This document shows positions 8,310 through 16,799 of a DNA stretch of 64,000 nt, one piece after another. Numbering within the stretch: the first letter of the stretch is position 1; each line of letters starts with the position of its first letter. The stretch comes from UKL13-2 sp038206765 (GTDB lineage Bacteria; Pseudomonadota; Gammaproteobacteria; Burkholderiales; Usitatibacteraceae). The DNA lies in assembly GCA_038206765.1 (NCBI GenBank), contig JBBRAM010000018.1, forward strand, positions 12,817 through 76,816, given 5' to 3'. Both the position numbers and the translations under genes were made by a program. The notes beneath the pieces are model-generated. The model did not search any database and had not been told where the DNA came from. It was given only the letters and a program-made list of their open reading frames with translations.

Positions 8310-9200
8310 GTGACCGAAAAAATTATTAATGCATTATATGTCGTCGCAACCCCCATCGGGAATTTAGGTGACATCACGCAACGCGCACTTGACACGCTGC
8401 GTAACGTCAATGTTGTCGCGGCGGAGGACACACGCAACTCGAAGTCGCTGCTTGCGCACTACGGCATCGGCGCAAAATTGATTGCTGTACACGAACACAA
8501 TGAGCGCAATGCCGCCGATGGGATCGTGAAATTATTATCGGACGGACAATCGGTCGCGCTCGTCACCGATGCGGGCACGCCTGCTGTGAGCGACCCTGGC
8601 GCACGTGTCGTCTCAGCGGTCCGTGAAGCCGGTTTTACGGTGGTGCCGATTCCCGGCGCCAGCGCATTGGTTGCCGCGATTTCCGCGAGTGGCGAAGGCG
8701 AACACGGATTTTTATTTCACGGATTTTTACCCGTTAAAGAAGGTGATCGCCGGCGCGCATTGGAATTGTTAAAACCATCGCCCTATGCGATCGTGCTCTA
8801 TGAATCACCGCACCGCATTGTTGAATCAGTTGCCACAATTGCTGCTGTAATTAATGACGAGCGAGAACTCATCGTTTGCCGTGAGCTCACGAAAAAATTC
8901 GAAACCATCAAGCGATTAAAGTTAAGCGAGGCAGTGGCGTGGCTGGAAAGTGATGCCAATAATCAACGCGGTGAGTTCGTTCTAATACTATCAAACCCCA
9001 GCGTTGGCGAGGCGATTGAGGCAGAAATGGCTCAAACGCAAGCTCTGGAGAGGACCTTGCTTATTTTGCTGGAGGCGTTGCCTCTTAAACAAGCGGTAAC
9101 GATCGCCGTGAAATTGACGGGGGAGAAGAAAAATCGGGTCTATGAGATGGCTTTAAAAATGCAAGACGGGATGGAGGAGGTTGGGGACTCATCGGGATAA
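8310..9200 (+). CDS. rsmI: 16S rRNA 2'-O-ribose C1402 methyltransferase
   Basis: SAM-dependent tetrapyrrole-methylase-fold enzyme that methylates the ribose of C1402 in 16S rRNA. 296 residues. Diagnostic segments are VVATPIGNLGDITQRAL (10-26), AAEDTR (about 35-40), VTDAGTPAVSDPG, VVPIPGASA and RELTKKFET. The C-terminus keeps the LPLKQAV...GEKKNRVYE region. The GTG start at 8310 gives the usual short lead before the first motif. Divergent from lpoA, the same arrangement as yraL/yraM in E. coli. Convergent with nhaA downstream; the 78-bp gap shows no obvious terminator. Confidence 0.96.
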   Translation: MTEKIINALYVVATPIGNLGDITQRALDTLRNVNVVAAEDTRNSKSLLAHYGIGAKLIAVHEHNERNAADGIVKLLSDGQSVALVTDAGTPAVSDPGARVVSAVREAGFTVVPIPGASALVAAISASGEGEHGFLFHGFLPVKEGDRRRALELLKPSPYAIVLYESPHRIVESVATIAAVINDERELIVCRELTKKFETIKRLKLSEAVAWLESDANNQRGEFVLILSNPSVGEAIEAEMAQTQALERTLLILLEALPLKQAVTIAVKLTGEKKNRVYEMALKMQDGMEEVGDSSG

Positions 9201-9278
9201 AAAATCCAATCGACAGTTGCTTCCTGCCTTCACTTCACAGAAACAGCGAGCTGATATTTTAGATTTGGAAATTGCGTG

Positions 9279-10535
9279 CTATCCCGATTGAATACCGGGA
9301 GTTTTGCTAAACATTTTAAGCCACAGAAAGGCGGCGATACCTGCTGTCAACGACGCCAACAAAATCGCCATCTTTGAACCATTTATAGTTGCCACGCTCG
9401 ATGCGAAAGCAAGATTCGCAATAAAAATCGACATCGTAAAACCAATGCCGCCAAGCATTCCGGCACCAACGATTTGCGGCCACCTAATATCGGCTGGGAG
9501 GCGGCAAAGCCCAGAAACAACTGCGACAAAACAAAACAGCACAACGCCTAACGGTTTGCCAACGATCAAGCCGGCCATGATGCCAACGCTGTTCGCACTG
9601 CTAAGGCTTTCAAACCAACCGGAACCCACAACAACACCAGTATTGGCGAGCGCAAAAATCGGCAGAATCACGAACGCGACAGGTTTGTGAAGAAAGTGCT
9701 CCAGTTTGTACGATGGCGATTTCGCATCATCGTCTTTTGGTAAAAATGGAATCGCGAACGCCAGCAGGACGCCGGCGATCGTCGCGTGGATGCCCGACTT
9801 CAACATAAAGAACCACATTAATGCGCCGCCGATTAGATACGGGATAAGCGACATCACGCGAAACGCACGGTTTAGCATCAATAACAACGCCCACACAGCG
9901 AATGCGCTTGCCAGATAGCCAATTGATAGCTTTGCGCTATAAAAAACGGCGATGATCACAATCGCCCCCAAATCATCGATGACCGCATAGGCGACAGCAA
10001 ATATTTTTAGTGATGCGGGAATTCGGTTCCCCAATAACGCCAGCACGCCAATTGCGAACGCAATATCGGTTGCCATCGGTATGCCAAAGCCGGCTTGGGT
10101 TGGCGTCCCGATGTTGAGGCTGAGGTGAATCAAGGCGGGTGCCAACATGCCGCCGATCGCCGCAACGATCGGCAGAAGGGCGTTTTTGAAGTCGGATAAT
10201 TCGCCGATGTACAGCTCGCGTTCCAGCTCTAAACCGATGAGCAAAAAGAAAATCGCCATGAGTGCGTCGTTAACCCAATGCTCGATTGTTAGCGGGCCGA
10301 GATTGCTCTGCCAGAATCCCAAGTACGCTTCGCCTAGTGGCGAATTCGTGATGGCCAGCGATAAGGTGGTACAAAAAATGAGCAATATGCCGCCGGACCG
10401 CTCGGAGTCGAAAAACTTTTTGAATGTTTTTGATAATACGTTTTCTGGTTTCACAAAATGTCCATGGCGCAATGCGGCAACGTAAAATGCAGCGTAAATT
10501 TCAGCACAAGATTCTCGCCAAGATTTGCTGTCCAC
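9279..10535 (-). CDS. nhaA: Na+/H+ antiporter NhaA
   Basis: Inner-membrane antiporter exchanging protons for sodium, with the 10-12 hydrophobic helices expected of the family. The key pair of aspartates is present in AVIDDLGAI (Asp163/164 equivalents), and PMATDIAFAIGVLALLG holds the Asp133 equivalent. From the GTG at 10535 the protein is 418 residues; the first 27 or so are outside the usual family start. A second GTG at 10454 would give 391 residues, close to the 388 of E. coli NhaA, with a GGAC about seven bases upstream. I give the outer start but consider 10454 at least as likely. Divergent from pyrC. Confidence 0.95.
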   Translation of the reverse strand: MDSKSWRESCAEIYAAFYVAALRHGHFVKPENVLSKTFKKFFDSERSGGILLIFCTTLSLAITNSPLGEAYLGFWQSNLGPLTIEHWVNDALMAIFFLLIGLELERELYIGELSDFKNALLPIVAAIGGMLAPALIHLSLNIGTPTQAGFGIPMATDIAFAIGVLALLGNRIPASLKIFAVAYAVIDDLGAIVIIAVFYSAKLSIGYLASAFAVWALLLMLNRAFRVMSLIPYLIGGALMWFFMLKSGIHATIAGVLLAFAIPFLPKDDDAKSPSYKLEHFLHKPVAFVILPIFALANTGVVVGSGWFESLSSANSVGIMAGLIVGKPLGVVLFCFVAVVSGLCRLPADIRWPQIVGAGMLGGIGFTMSIFIANLAFASSVATINGSKMAILLASLTAGIAAFLWLKMFSKTPGIQSG

Positions 10536-10549
10536 AACCCGGCGATAAC

Positions 10550-10585
10550 TTTACCACGCACCAATCGCAACTTATAATGACAATA
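10550..10585 (+). promoter_or_regulatory. Predicted pyrC promoter with start point at the pyrC ATG
   Basis: TTTACC (10550-10555), a 17-bp spacer, and a perfect TATAAT (10573-10578). The expected start point, seven bases past the -10 box, is the A of the pyrC ATG at 10585. No Shine-Dalgarno-like sequence lies between the -10 box and the ATG. This predicts a leaderless or nearly leaderless mRNA. Confidence 0.6.
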
Positions 10586-11616
10586 TGACAAAGCTAACGA
10601 TAACAACCCCAGACGATTGGCATCTTCACGTCCGCGATGGCGAGGCCATGAAGGCAGTTCTACCGCATACCATTCGCCAATTTCAGCGCGCGATTATCAT
10701 GCCGAATTTGAAGCCACCAGTTCGGACAGTTGAGGAGGCGCAGACTTATCGAGAGCGGATTTTGGGCGCCCGCCCGCCGGGTTCACAATTTGTACCGCTG
10801 ATGACGCTGTACTTGACCGACAACACCCAGCCGCATGAAATTGTGAATGCTAGGCAATCGGGCTTCATCCACGCCGTGAAATATTATCCAGCCGGTGCGA
10901 CGACAAATTCCGATTCGGGCGTGACGAATATTCGCAAATGTGATGCGGTGTTCGAAGCCATGCAATCGGTCGGCATGCCGCTGTTGTTGCATGGTGAAGT
11001 GACAGACCGTGAGATCGATATTTTTGATCGGGAAAAAGTGTTTATTGAAAAGCATTTGATCCCGCTAACGCTGCGTTTCCCGAAATTGAAAATCGTGTTG
11101 GAACACATTACAACGGCGAATGCAGTGAAGTTTGTTTCGGCCGCGAACGACAACGTCGCGGCAACAATTACTGCGCATCATTTGCTATTTAACCGCAACG
11201 ATATTTTCAAGGGCGGGATTCGTCCGCATTACTATTGCCTGCCGGTGTTAAAGCGCGAGGAGCATCGCCAAGCATTGTTGAAAGCTGCGACCAGCGGCAA
11301 CCCGAAGTTTTTTCTCGGCACCGACAGTGCGCCGCATGCGAAAGGGGATAAAGAATCATGCTGCGGCTTCGCCGGCTGTTACACGGCGCTGCACGCGCTG
11401 GAGCTTTACGCGGAGGCATTTGATAGCGTGAATGCAATGGATAAGTTGGAGGGCTTTGCGAGTTTTTTCGGTGCGGATTTTTATGGTTTGCCGCGCAACA
11501 CCGGCACAATTACGTTAGAAAAAGCGGATTGGAAAATCCCGCAAACGTTTAAGTTTTTAGACACCACGCTCGTTCCGCTGCGTGCAGACGAGACGATTCA
11601 TTGGAAGATGGTTTGA
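10585..11616 (+). CDS. pyrC: Dihydroorotase (class II, homodimeric type)
   Basis: Zinc amidohydrolase that closes carbamoyl aspartate to dihydroorotate in pyrimidine synthesis. 343 residues, as in E. coli PyrC. The metal-binding HxH is in DDWHLHVRDG (about residues 10-19). The carbamylated Lys is in HAVKYYPAGATTNSDSG, later His ligands are in LLHGEVTD and LEHITT, and the catalytic Asp is in LGTDSAPH. The ATG at 10585 is preceded by a perfect -10 box only six bases away, so translation probably relies on a leaderless mRNA. The next gene starts on the base after the pyrC stop. Confidence 0.97.
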   Translation: MTKLTITTPDDWHLHVRDGEAMKAVLPHTIRQFQRAIIMPNLKPPVRTVEEAQTYRERILGARPPGSQFVPLMTLYLTDNTQPHEIVNARQSGFIHAVKYYPAGATTNSDSGVTNIRKCDAVFEAMQSVGMPLLLHGEVTDREIDIFDREKVFIEKHLIPLTLRFPKLKIVLEHITTANAVKFVSAANDNVAATITAHHLLFNRNDIFKGGIRPHYYCLPVLKREEHRQALLKAATSGNPKFFLGTDSAPHAKGDKESCCGFAGCYTALHALELYAEAFDSVNAMDKLEGFASFFGADFYGLPRNTGTITLEKADWKIPQTFKFLDTTLVPLRADETIHWKMV

Positions 11617-12450
11617 GTGGTAGAACCGCTTCAGTGGCTCGACGCAAAGCCTCAGTTTCAGGAAAACTGTTTTGATGCAGTGCGCGATGCGTTGCAACAG
11701 CTTGATCATGGAGCGTGGCCATCGCTTGAGGCGCTGAATCAAATTGTAAAACATCAACGGTTAAAGAATTTTCGCGGTCTGCCGCTGAAATTTATATCGC
11801 CAAATATTGATGTTTCAGCAACACAGCACTACGAAGCCTGCATCGCTGACACTGGCCAAATTGCCACCCGCGAAAATTGGCACGATCTGTTTAACGCTTT
11901 GCAATGGTTGAGTTTTCCCCAAGCGAAAGCGACGATCAGCGAGATGCACGCGCGGCTCATTGCCGCGAATGATGGCGAGGTAAAGGCCCGTTCGATTCAA
12001 CGTGATGTGCTCACGCTATTCGACGAGGGCGGCATCATTGTTGCCTCTGCCGACCCATCGCTCCTCGATTTGATTCGCAATTTTCAATGGCGCACGCTGT
12101 TTGTGGAACGCCGCGAAGATGTTAAAGCGCATATGCATTTTTATTTGGCCGGACATTCCGTGCTCGAAAAAATGCTCAATCCGTTTATCGGAATTACGGC
12201 AAAGGCATTGCTCATTGATACACGGCACACCGTGGACAGAAAAATCGATGCTCTCTCGAAGCCCGCGCAGATACTGGCGTTTGACGGCATTGCCGCGGAA
12301 TGGCTGATTAATACTGGCAATCTTTCAAGCACCCGGAATTTGCATCCGCTACCGATTCTCGGCATACCCGGGTGGGATGCAAGAAATGAATCGCCCAGCT
12401 TTTACGACGACACCCATTATTTTCGCAGCGGCAGGATGAACAGTCGCTAG
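11617..12450 (+). CDS. DUF3025 family protein
   Basis: 277 residues, starting with GTG directly after the pyrC stop, so it is co-translated with pyrC. The conserved block TRENWHDLFNALQWLSFPQAK (about residues 84-104) and the later HSVLEKMLNPFIGITAKAL and PILGIPGWDARNES segments are typical of the DUF3025 family found mainly in beta- and gammaproteobacteria. No signal peptide or membrane segment is visible. No biochemical role is known for the family; the tight link to pyrC does not by itself imply a pyrimidine function. Confidence 0.85.
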   Translation: MVEPLQWLDAKPQFQENCFDAVRDALQQLDHGAWPSLEALNQIVKHQRLKNFRGLPLKFISPNIDVSATQHYEACIADTGQIATRENWHDLFNALQWLSFPQAKATISEMHARLIAANDGEVKARSIQRDVLTLFDEGGIIVASADPSLLDLIRNFQWRTLFVERREDVKAHMHFYLAGHSVLEKMLNPFIGITAKALLIDTRHTVDRKIDALSKPAQILAFDGIAAEWLINTGNLSSTRNLHPLPILGIPGWDARNESPSFYDDTHYFRSGRMNSR

Positions 12451-12569
12451 ACGTTTTTTTGTTGCAAGTTTTCGCTTTCAATTGTCTGGCATATCGCCCG
12501 TGTTGACCATCGATTGAATGCCAATTGGCCCGACAAGAGCAGGGTTTCAATTCTGTTTGTAACCTCGCA

Positions 12570-12578
12570 TGCGATAAT
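12570..12578 (+). promoter_or_regulatory. Extended -10 promoter of rnpB
   Basis: TGC followed by GATAAT (12573-12578) is an extended -10 element ending about seven bases before the first base of the predicted P1 helix of RNase P RNA. No convincing -35 box is visible at 16-18 bp spacing, which fits an extended -10 promoter. Confidence 0.55.
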
Positions 12579-12582
12579 AGCT

Positions 12583-12925
12583 GCGGAAGCTCACCAGACG
12601 GTCGCTGTGCATTTTATGTGCATAGAGGAAAGTCCGGACTCCATCGGGCAGGGTAGTGGGTAACGCCCATCCATCGAAAGGTGAGGATTAGAGCTACAGA
12701 GACGAGCCAGTTAAGTCTGGGTGAAACGAGCAATCTCTACCTGGAGCAATACCAAATAGGCAGGTGCTGACGTGGCCCACGGAGCCTGCGGGTAGGTAGC
12801 TAGAGGCGTGCAGTAATGTGCGTCCCAGAGGAATGACCGTCATAGCGTGAGGGCGAGTTTTGGGGCAACCTAAGGCGAGCATGAATGCCGTAACAGAATC
12901 CGGCTTATCGGTGAGCTTCCGCTTA
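12583..12925 (+). ncRNA. rnpB: RNase P RNA, bacterial type A
   Basis: Catalytic RNA of RNase P, which removes 5' leaders from tRNA precursors. The conserved core is plain: GAGGAAAGTCCGGACTCCAT near 12626-12645, GGGCAGGGT shortly after, ACGAGC in the middle, AGAGGAATGACCGTCATA near 12827-12845 and ACAGAATCCGGCTTATCGG near 12892-12910. The ends pair as a perfect 13-bp P1 helix, GCGGAAGCTCACC (12583-12595) with GGTGAGCTTCCGC (12910-12922), which fixes the limits. Length is about 340 nt, normal for type A. It lies just upstream of the dcw cluster. No T-rich hairpin follows immediately; the next intrinsic terminator is at 13084. Confidence 0.97.
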
Positions 12926-13083
12926 TTCTGTGTAGTGAGGTCAAAACTGGCAATTTTGCGGCCGAACCTCTGAAATCACTTTAAGTTCAAATGCTAAATC
13001 CCTAATTACCAACAAAGTTTTCCACAGGCAAACTGCACAAACAAACACTGCTAAGTCCCTGAAGCAAAAGAAAAAAATCTCAA

Positions 13084-13107
13084 AACCCGCTTGACTGCGG
13101 GTTTTTT
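13084..13107 (+). terminator. Intrinsic terminator between rnpB and mraZ
   Basis: AACCCGC (13084-13090), loop TTGACT (13091-13096), GCGGGTT (13097-13103), with a six-T run ending at 13107. It probably stops transcription coming from rnpB. Its loop is exactly the -35 hexamer of the mraZ promoter. The gap 12926-13083 holds nothing else I can name. Confidence 0.85.
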
Positions 13108-13142
13108 GTTGCCTATAGTGTCCACAAGTGGTGAAAAGTGGG
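13091..13142 (+). promoter_or_regulatory. mraZ promoter with overlapping MraZ-type operator repeats
   Basis: TTGACT (13091-13096), a 17-bp spacer and TATAGT (13114-13119) form a near-consensus promoter, start point near 13126. Three short repeats, GTGTC (13118), GTGGT (13128) and GTGGG (13138), are spaced exactly 10 bp and cover the -10 end and start point. In E. coli, MraZ binds TGGGN repeats separated by 5 bp upstream of its own gene, so this is a likely autorepression site. The first repeat is the poorest match. Confidence 0.75.
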
Positions 13143-13206
13143 AATTTAAGAAAATCCTGCTGTTTTTAATTGTTTTGCGCAAAGCAAACGTTATCGAGGA
13201 TAAGCC

Positions 13207-13650
13207 GTGTTTCAAGGTGCTTCACAAATCAATTTAGATGTTAAGGGCAGGCTCGCCGTGCCGGTCAAACATCGTGACCCGCTGGCAGCGCCCAGCGCGG
13301 GCAAATTGGTGCTGACTGCACACCCGGAAGGTTGCCTCTTGCTCTATCCGTTGCAAGCGTGGGAGCCGATCCGCGACAAGGCGATGAAATTTCCCAGCTT
13401 GGATCGCACCGCCAGTGCATGGAAGCGGCTGCTGATTGGCAATGCCGAAGAAATCACGCTTGATGCCGCAGGCCGCATTTTGGTATCGCCCGAGTTGCGC
13501 AAATACGCAGGGATTGAAAAGCAAATCATGTTCGTCGGTCAAGGTAGCCACTTTGAGGTTTGGAATTTGAACGCGTGGGAAGAGCAGCTCAATGCTCTTA
13601 AAACCGGCACGGCAGGCCTGCCGCCGGGAACCGAAGATTTTTCGCTCTGA
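13207..13650 (+). CDS. mraZ: MraZ transcriptional regulator of the dcw cluster
   Basis: 147 residues with the two AbrB-like swapped-hairpin repeats of MraZ: QINLDVKGRLAVPVKHRD (about 7-24) and EITLDAAGRILVSPELRKYAGI (about 82-103). Each contains the DxxGR DNA-binding signature. MraZ forms a ring and represses the dcw operon from its own promoter. The GTG start at 13207 has a GAGGA at 13196-13200. It opens the cluster, followed after 9 bp by rsmH. Autoregulation is supported here by the repeats at 13118-13142. Confidence 0.96.
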   Translation: MFQGASQINLDVKGRLAVPVKHRDPLAAPSAGKLVLTAHPEGCLLLYPLQAWEPIRDKAMKFPSLDRTASAWKRLLIGNAEEITLDAAGRILVSPELRKYAGIEKQIMFVGQGSHFEVWNLNAWEEQLNALKTGTAGLPPGTEDFSL

Positions 13651-13659
13651 CCGAGTGCC

Positions 13660-14655
13660 GTGAATGCTTCTAACGATTTTCCAAGCCCGCCAGCTTCGAA
13701 TTTTAAACATACGACCGTCCTGTTGCGTGAGGCGGTCGATCAGCTCGATATTAAAGTCAATGGCATCTACGTTGATTGCACCTTTGGGCGCGGTGGGCAT
13801 AGCCGCGAGATTTTGTCGCGATTGGGGCCGAGCGGAAAGCTGATTGCAATTGACCGTGATGAAGCGGCGATTAACAGTTGCGAAATCAACGATACAAGAT
13901 TTACGTTAGTTCACGCGGCGATGAGTGACATTGCGGAAGTGCTAAAGCAAGAAAAAGTAAATTCAGTTGATGGTGTGTTGGCAGATTTTGGGGTTTCGTC
14001 ACCGCAGTTGGATGTTGCAGACCGTGGTTTTAGCTTTCGATTTGATGCGCCGCTCGATATGCGGATGGATCAAAGTCAAGGCGAGACCGTGGCCGATTGG
14101 TTAGATCGCGCCGATGAGCGCGACATTAGGGAGGTCATCTTTCGCTATGGTGAAGAACGGTTTGCTAAATCGATTGCAGTCAAGATTGTTGCGGCAAGGA
14201 GCACCGGACGTATTCGGACCACGAGCGAGCTTGCCCGCCTCGTGGCTGAAACCGTCCGCACGCGCGAGCCGGGCCAGCACCCCGCAACCCGCACGTTTCA
14301 AGCTTTTCGGATTTTCATCAATCAAGAGCTTGAAGAGATAGAAAAAGTCTTGCCGCGAGCCGTTGCAAGCTTGCGCACTGGAGGAAGATTGGTCGCGATT
14401 AGTTTCCACTCACTGGAAGACCGCATTGTGAAGCGCTTCATGCAAGCAGCTTCCAAGGCAGACCGACTCCCTTCAAATTTTCCGATTCGCGCCGGCGAAA
14501 TTGACGAAGCCACGCTGAGGTTAATTGGTCGGGCACACAAACCAAGCGATGCGGAGGTCTCCGTAAACCCGCGCGCTCGCTCAGCGGTGATGCGGGTTGC
14601 TGAACGCACCGCGCTTCATGCGGCGGCGGTCGCCCGAGCGGAGGGGCAATCATGA
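13660..14655 (+). CDS. rsmH: 16S rRNA m4C1402 methyltransferase
   Basis: SAM-dependent N4-methylation of C1402 in 16S rRNA, the same nucleotide that RsmI (8310-9200 in this window) methylates on the ribose. 331 residues; the SAM motif DCTFGRGGHSREIL is at about 40-53, then DGVLADFGVSSPQLD, RFDAPLDMRMD and AISFHSLEDRIVKRF. The GTG start at 13660 is nine bases after mraZ. The stop overlaps the ftsL ATG (ATGA). Confidence 0.96.
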   Translation: MNASNDFPSPPASNFKHTTVLLREAVDQLDIKVNGIYVDCTFGRGGHSREILSRLGPSGKLIAIDRDEAAINSCEINDTRFTLVHAAMSDIAEVLKQEKVNSVDGVLADFGVSSPQLDVADRGFSFRFDAPLDMRMDQSQGETVADWLDRADERDIREVIFRYGEERFAKSIAVKIVAARSTGRIRTTSELARLVAETVRTREPGQHPATRTFQAFRIFINQELEEIEKVLPRAVASLRTGGRLVAISFHSLEDRIVKRFMQAASKADRLPSNFPIRAGEIDEATLRLIGRAHKPSDAEVSVNPRARSAVMRVAERTALHAAAVARAEGQS

Positions 14656-15026
14656 CACGCCTTAACATCTTGCTCCTGATGGCACTAGTCGGCTGCGCCT
14701 TATCAGTCGTGACCTCCCAACATAAAGCCCGCAAATTATTTATGGAATTGCAGACCGAGCAAGAACGCGAACGTAAGACCGATCAAGAATGGCGCGAGTT
14801 GCTAATCGAATCGCAAACCTTGGGAACCGGCAAACGCATCGAGCAAAAAGCGCAGCGCGAGCTGGGAATGGTAGTGCCTGACCCAAAGAAAACAGTGATT
14901 GTGGTGTTGGACGCTAACGCTGAATTAAAAGCCTCCGCCTCCGCCTCCGCTTTCGCATCGCCCGGCACTGGCCCCGCCGCGAAACGATCAGACGACAAAA
15001 GCATGGAAACGCAAGAACGGAAATGA
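14652..15026 (+). CDS. ftsL: Cell-division protein FtsL
   Basis: 124 residues: a single N-terminal membrane helix (about 4-20) followed by a periplasmic coiled coil (about 25-75) rich in Glu/Lys/Arg, ending with LGMVVPDP as in FtsL. It acts with FtsB and FtsQ as scaffold and activator of FtsWI. The C-terminal 35 residues after the coiled coil are Ala/Ser-rich (an alternating Ala-Ser run encoded by a GCCTCC hexamer repeat at about 14932-14949), which is not usual. Four-base overlaps (ATGA) join it to rsmH and ftsI. Confidence 0.9.
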   Translation: MTRLNILLLMALVGCALSVVTSQHKARKLFMELQTEQERERKTDQEWRELLIESQTLGTGKRIEQKAQRELGMVVPDPKKTVIVVLDANAELKASASASAFASPGTGPAAKRSDDKSMETQERK

Positions 15027-16798
15027 ATTTTTCATCGAAAAAACTTGCCTCGCCCGAACTGCGCTTAAAGCTCGAAAGCTGGCGCTCGCGCGTAGTGCTG
15101 ATCGGCTGCTTTGGCGTATTCGCGTTGCTGCTGGGACGCTCGTTCTACCTGCAAGGGTTGCATACGGACTTCTTGCACGCCAAAGGTGATGCACGCATTC
15201 TTCGCGTTGTCGATATGCCCGCATCGCGCGGAGCTTTGATGGATCGCAACGGCAAAATGCTGGCGGTATCGACCGCGGTTGAGTCTATTTGGGCCGCGCC
15301 CGAAGATATGGGCCCTTTGGATTCGGAGCAAACTGGAAAGTTAGCTGCGGCGCTCGGCATGGATAAAAAAATAGTCGTCGATAAACTCACAACGACAGAT
15401 AAAAATTTTGTTTGGCTAAAACGCCATCTTCCGCCAGATCAGGCGTTGCGGGTGATGGCGTTGAAAATCCCCGGCATTTTCCAGCAGCGAGAATTTCGCC
15501 GCTTCTATCCAACCGGCGATGTCGCCGCGCACGTGATCGGCTTCACCAGCGTGGAAGACAAAGGTCAGGAAGGGGTGGAGTTAGCGCAGCAAGAATCATT
15601 GGCAGGATCGCCCGGCCAACGCCGCGTGATTAAAGACAACAAAGGCCGAATTGTTGAAGACGTCGCGAGTCTGAAAGTGCCGCGAGAGGGAAAACCGTTA
15701 AATTTGTCTATTGACGAACGCTTGCAATACATCGCCCACAAGGAATTAAAAGCGGCAGTTGAATTAAACAAAGCCAAAGGGGGCGCGCTCGTGATGCTCG
15801 ACGCGCATACCGGTGAAGTTTTGGCGATGGTGAATCAGCCCGATTTTAATCCGAATAATCGCGCGAACGTTGAAATGGCGCAGATGCGAAATCGCAGCGT
15901 GATCGACACCTTTGAACCCGGCTCGACCTTTAAGCCTTTCGCTGTATCGGCGGCGTTGGAGGCAGGTATTGTAAGTCCTGACACCATTGTTGCGACTGGC
16001 AACGGCTTAACGATCGGCACCAAAACAATTACGGATACGCACCCCGCGCCGCAAATGACCGTATCCGAAATTATTCAAAAATCAAGCAACATCGGCACTG
16101 CAAAATTGGCGCTGCGTTTGCCCCAAGAAACGCTATGGAATTTTTACCATAACCTAGGTTTCGGCACGGCCCCCAAAACCGGATTCCCCGGAGAGGCCTC
16201 GGGTCGACTGCATGCCATGAATACATGGAAGCCGGTTGAGCATGCGACCGTGGCTTACGGTTACAACGTCTCGGTTTCGGTGATTCAACTCGCCCGAGCG
16301 TACACGATCTTTACCAACGATGGCGTGCTGTTGCCGGTTACGTTTTTAAAGCGCGACGGCGAGGTAATCGGTCGACAAATTGTGTCGGCAAAAACAGCGC
16401 GCGAGATGTCTGCAATGCTGGAAAACGTGACTGAGCGCGCCGCTACCAAAGGCCAAGTTGAAGGCTATCGCGTGGCGGGGAAAACTGGCACGGCTTATAA
16501 AGTAATCAACGGTCAATATGATCAAAACGCCTATATCTCATCGTTTGTGGGCTACGGCCCAGTCTCAAATCCGCGTTTTATTTTAGCCATTACAGTGGAT
16601 GAGCCTTCCGCTGGTAAACACTACGGTGCGGAAGTTTCTGCGCCTGTTTTTTCGAATGTGATGTCGCAAGCGCTCAGGCTCGCCGAGGTTCCGCCAGATG
16701 CGATGACGCGCGAAGCGGCGGCGGTCCCAGCGCACGCCGCCCCCGCCACACCTGGCACCGCGCATGCGGTCGTGGCCCTCGCGAAGGGCGGGCATTGA
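15023..16798 (+). CDS. ftsI: Peptidoglycan transpeptidase FtsI (PBP3)
   Basis: Septal class B penicillin-binding protein. One N-terminal membrane helix (about 24-45), the pedestal domain from about 60 (DMPASRGALMDRNG) and the transpeptidase domain from about 230. Active-site motifs are present in order: STFK (Ser nucleophile, about residue 300), SSN (about 350) and KTGT (about 488). 591 residues, normal length. ATGA overlap with ftsL; murE starts one base after its stop. The C-terminal 25 residues are Ala/Pro-rich. Confidence 0.97.
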   Translation: MNFSSKKLASPELRLKLESWRSRVVLIGCFGVFALLLGRSFYLQGLHTDFLHAKGDARILRVVDMPASRGALMDRNGKMLAVSTAVESIWAAPEDMGPLDSEQTGKLAAALGMDKKIVVDKLTTTDKNFVWLKRHLPPDQALRVMALKIPGIFQQREFRRFYPTGDVAAHVIGFTSVEDKGQEGVELAQQESLAGSPGQRRVIKDNKGRIVEDVASLKVPREGKPLNLSIDERLQYIAHKELKAAVELNKAKGGALVMLDAHTGEVLAMVNQPDFNPNNRANVEMAQMRNRSVIDTFEPGSTFKPFAVSAALEAGIVSPDTIVATGNGLTIGTKTITDTHPAPQMTVSEIIQKSSNIGTAKLALRLPQETLWNFYHNLGFGTAPKTGFPGEASGRLHAMNTWKPVEHATVAYGYNVSVSVIQLARAYTIFTNDGVLLPVTFLKRDGEVIGRQIVSAKTAREMSAMLENVTERAATKGQVEGYRVAGKTGTAYKVINGQYDQNAYISSFVGYGPVSNPRFILAITVDEPSAGKHYGAEVSAPVFSNVMSQALRLAEVPPDAMTREAAAVPAHAAPATPGTAHAVVALAKGGH

Positions 16799-16799
16799 T

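Noticed and set aside
12926..13080. Second small RNA between rnpB and the mraZ terminator
   Set aside because: No promoter hexamers or strong secondary structure; probably the 3' trailer of rnpB up to the terminator.
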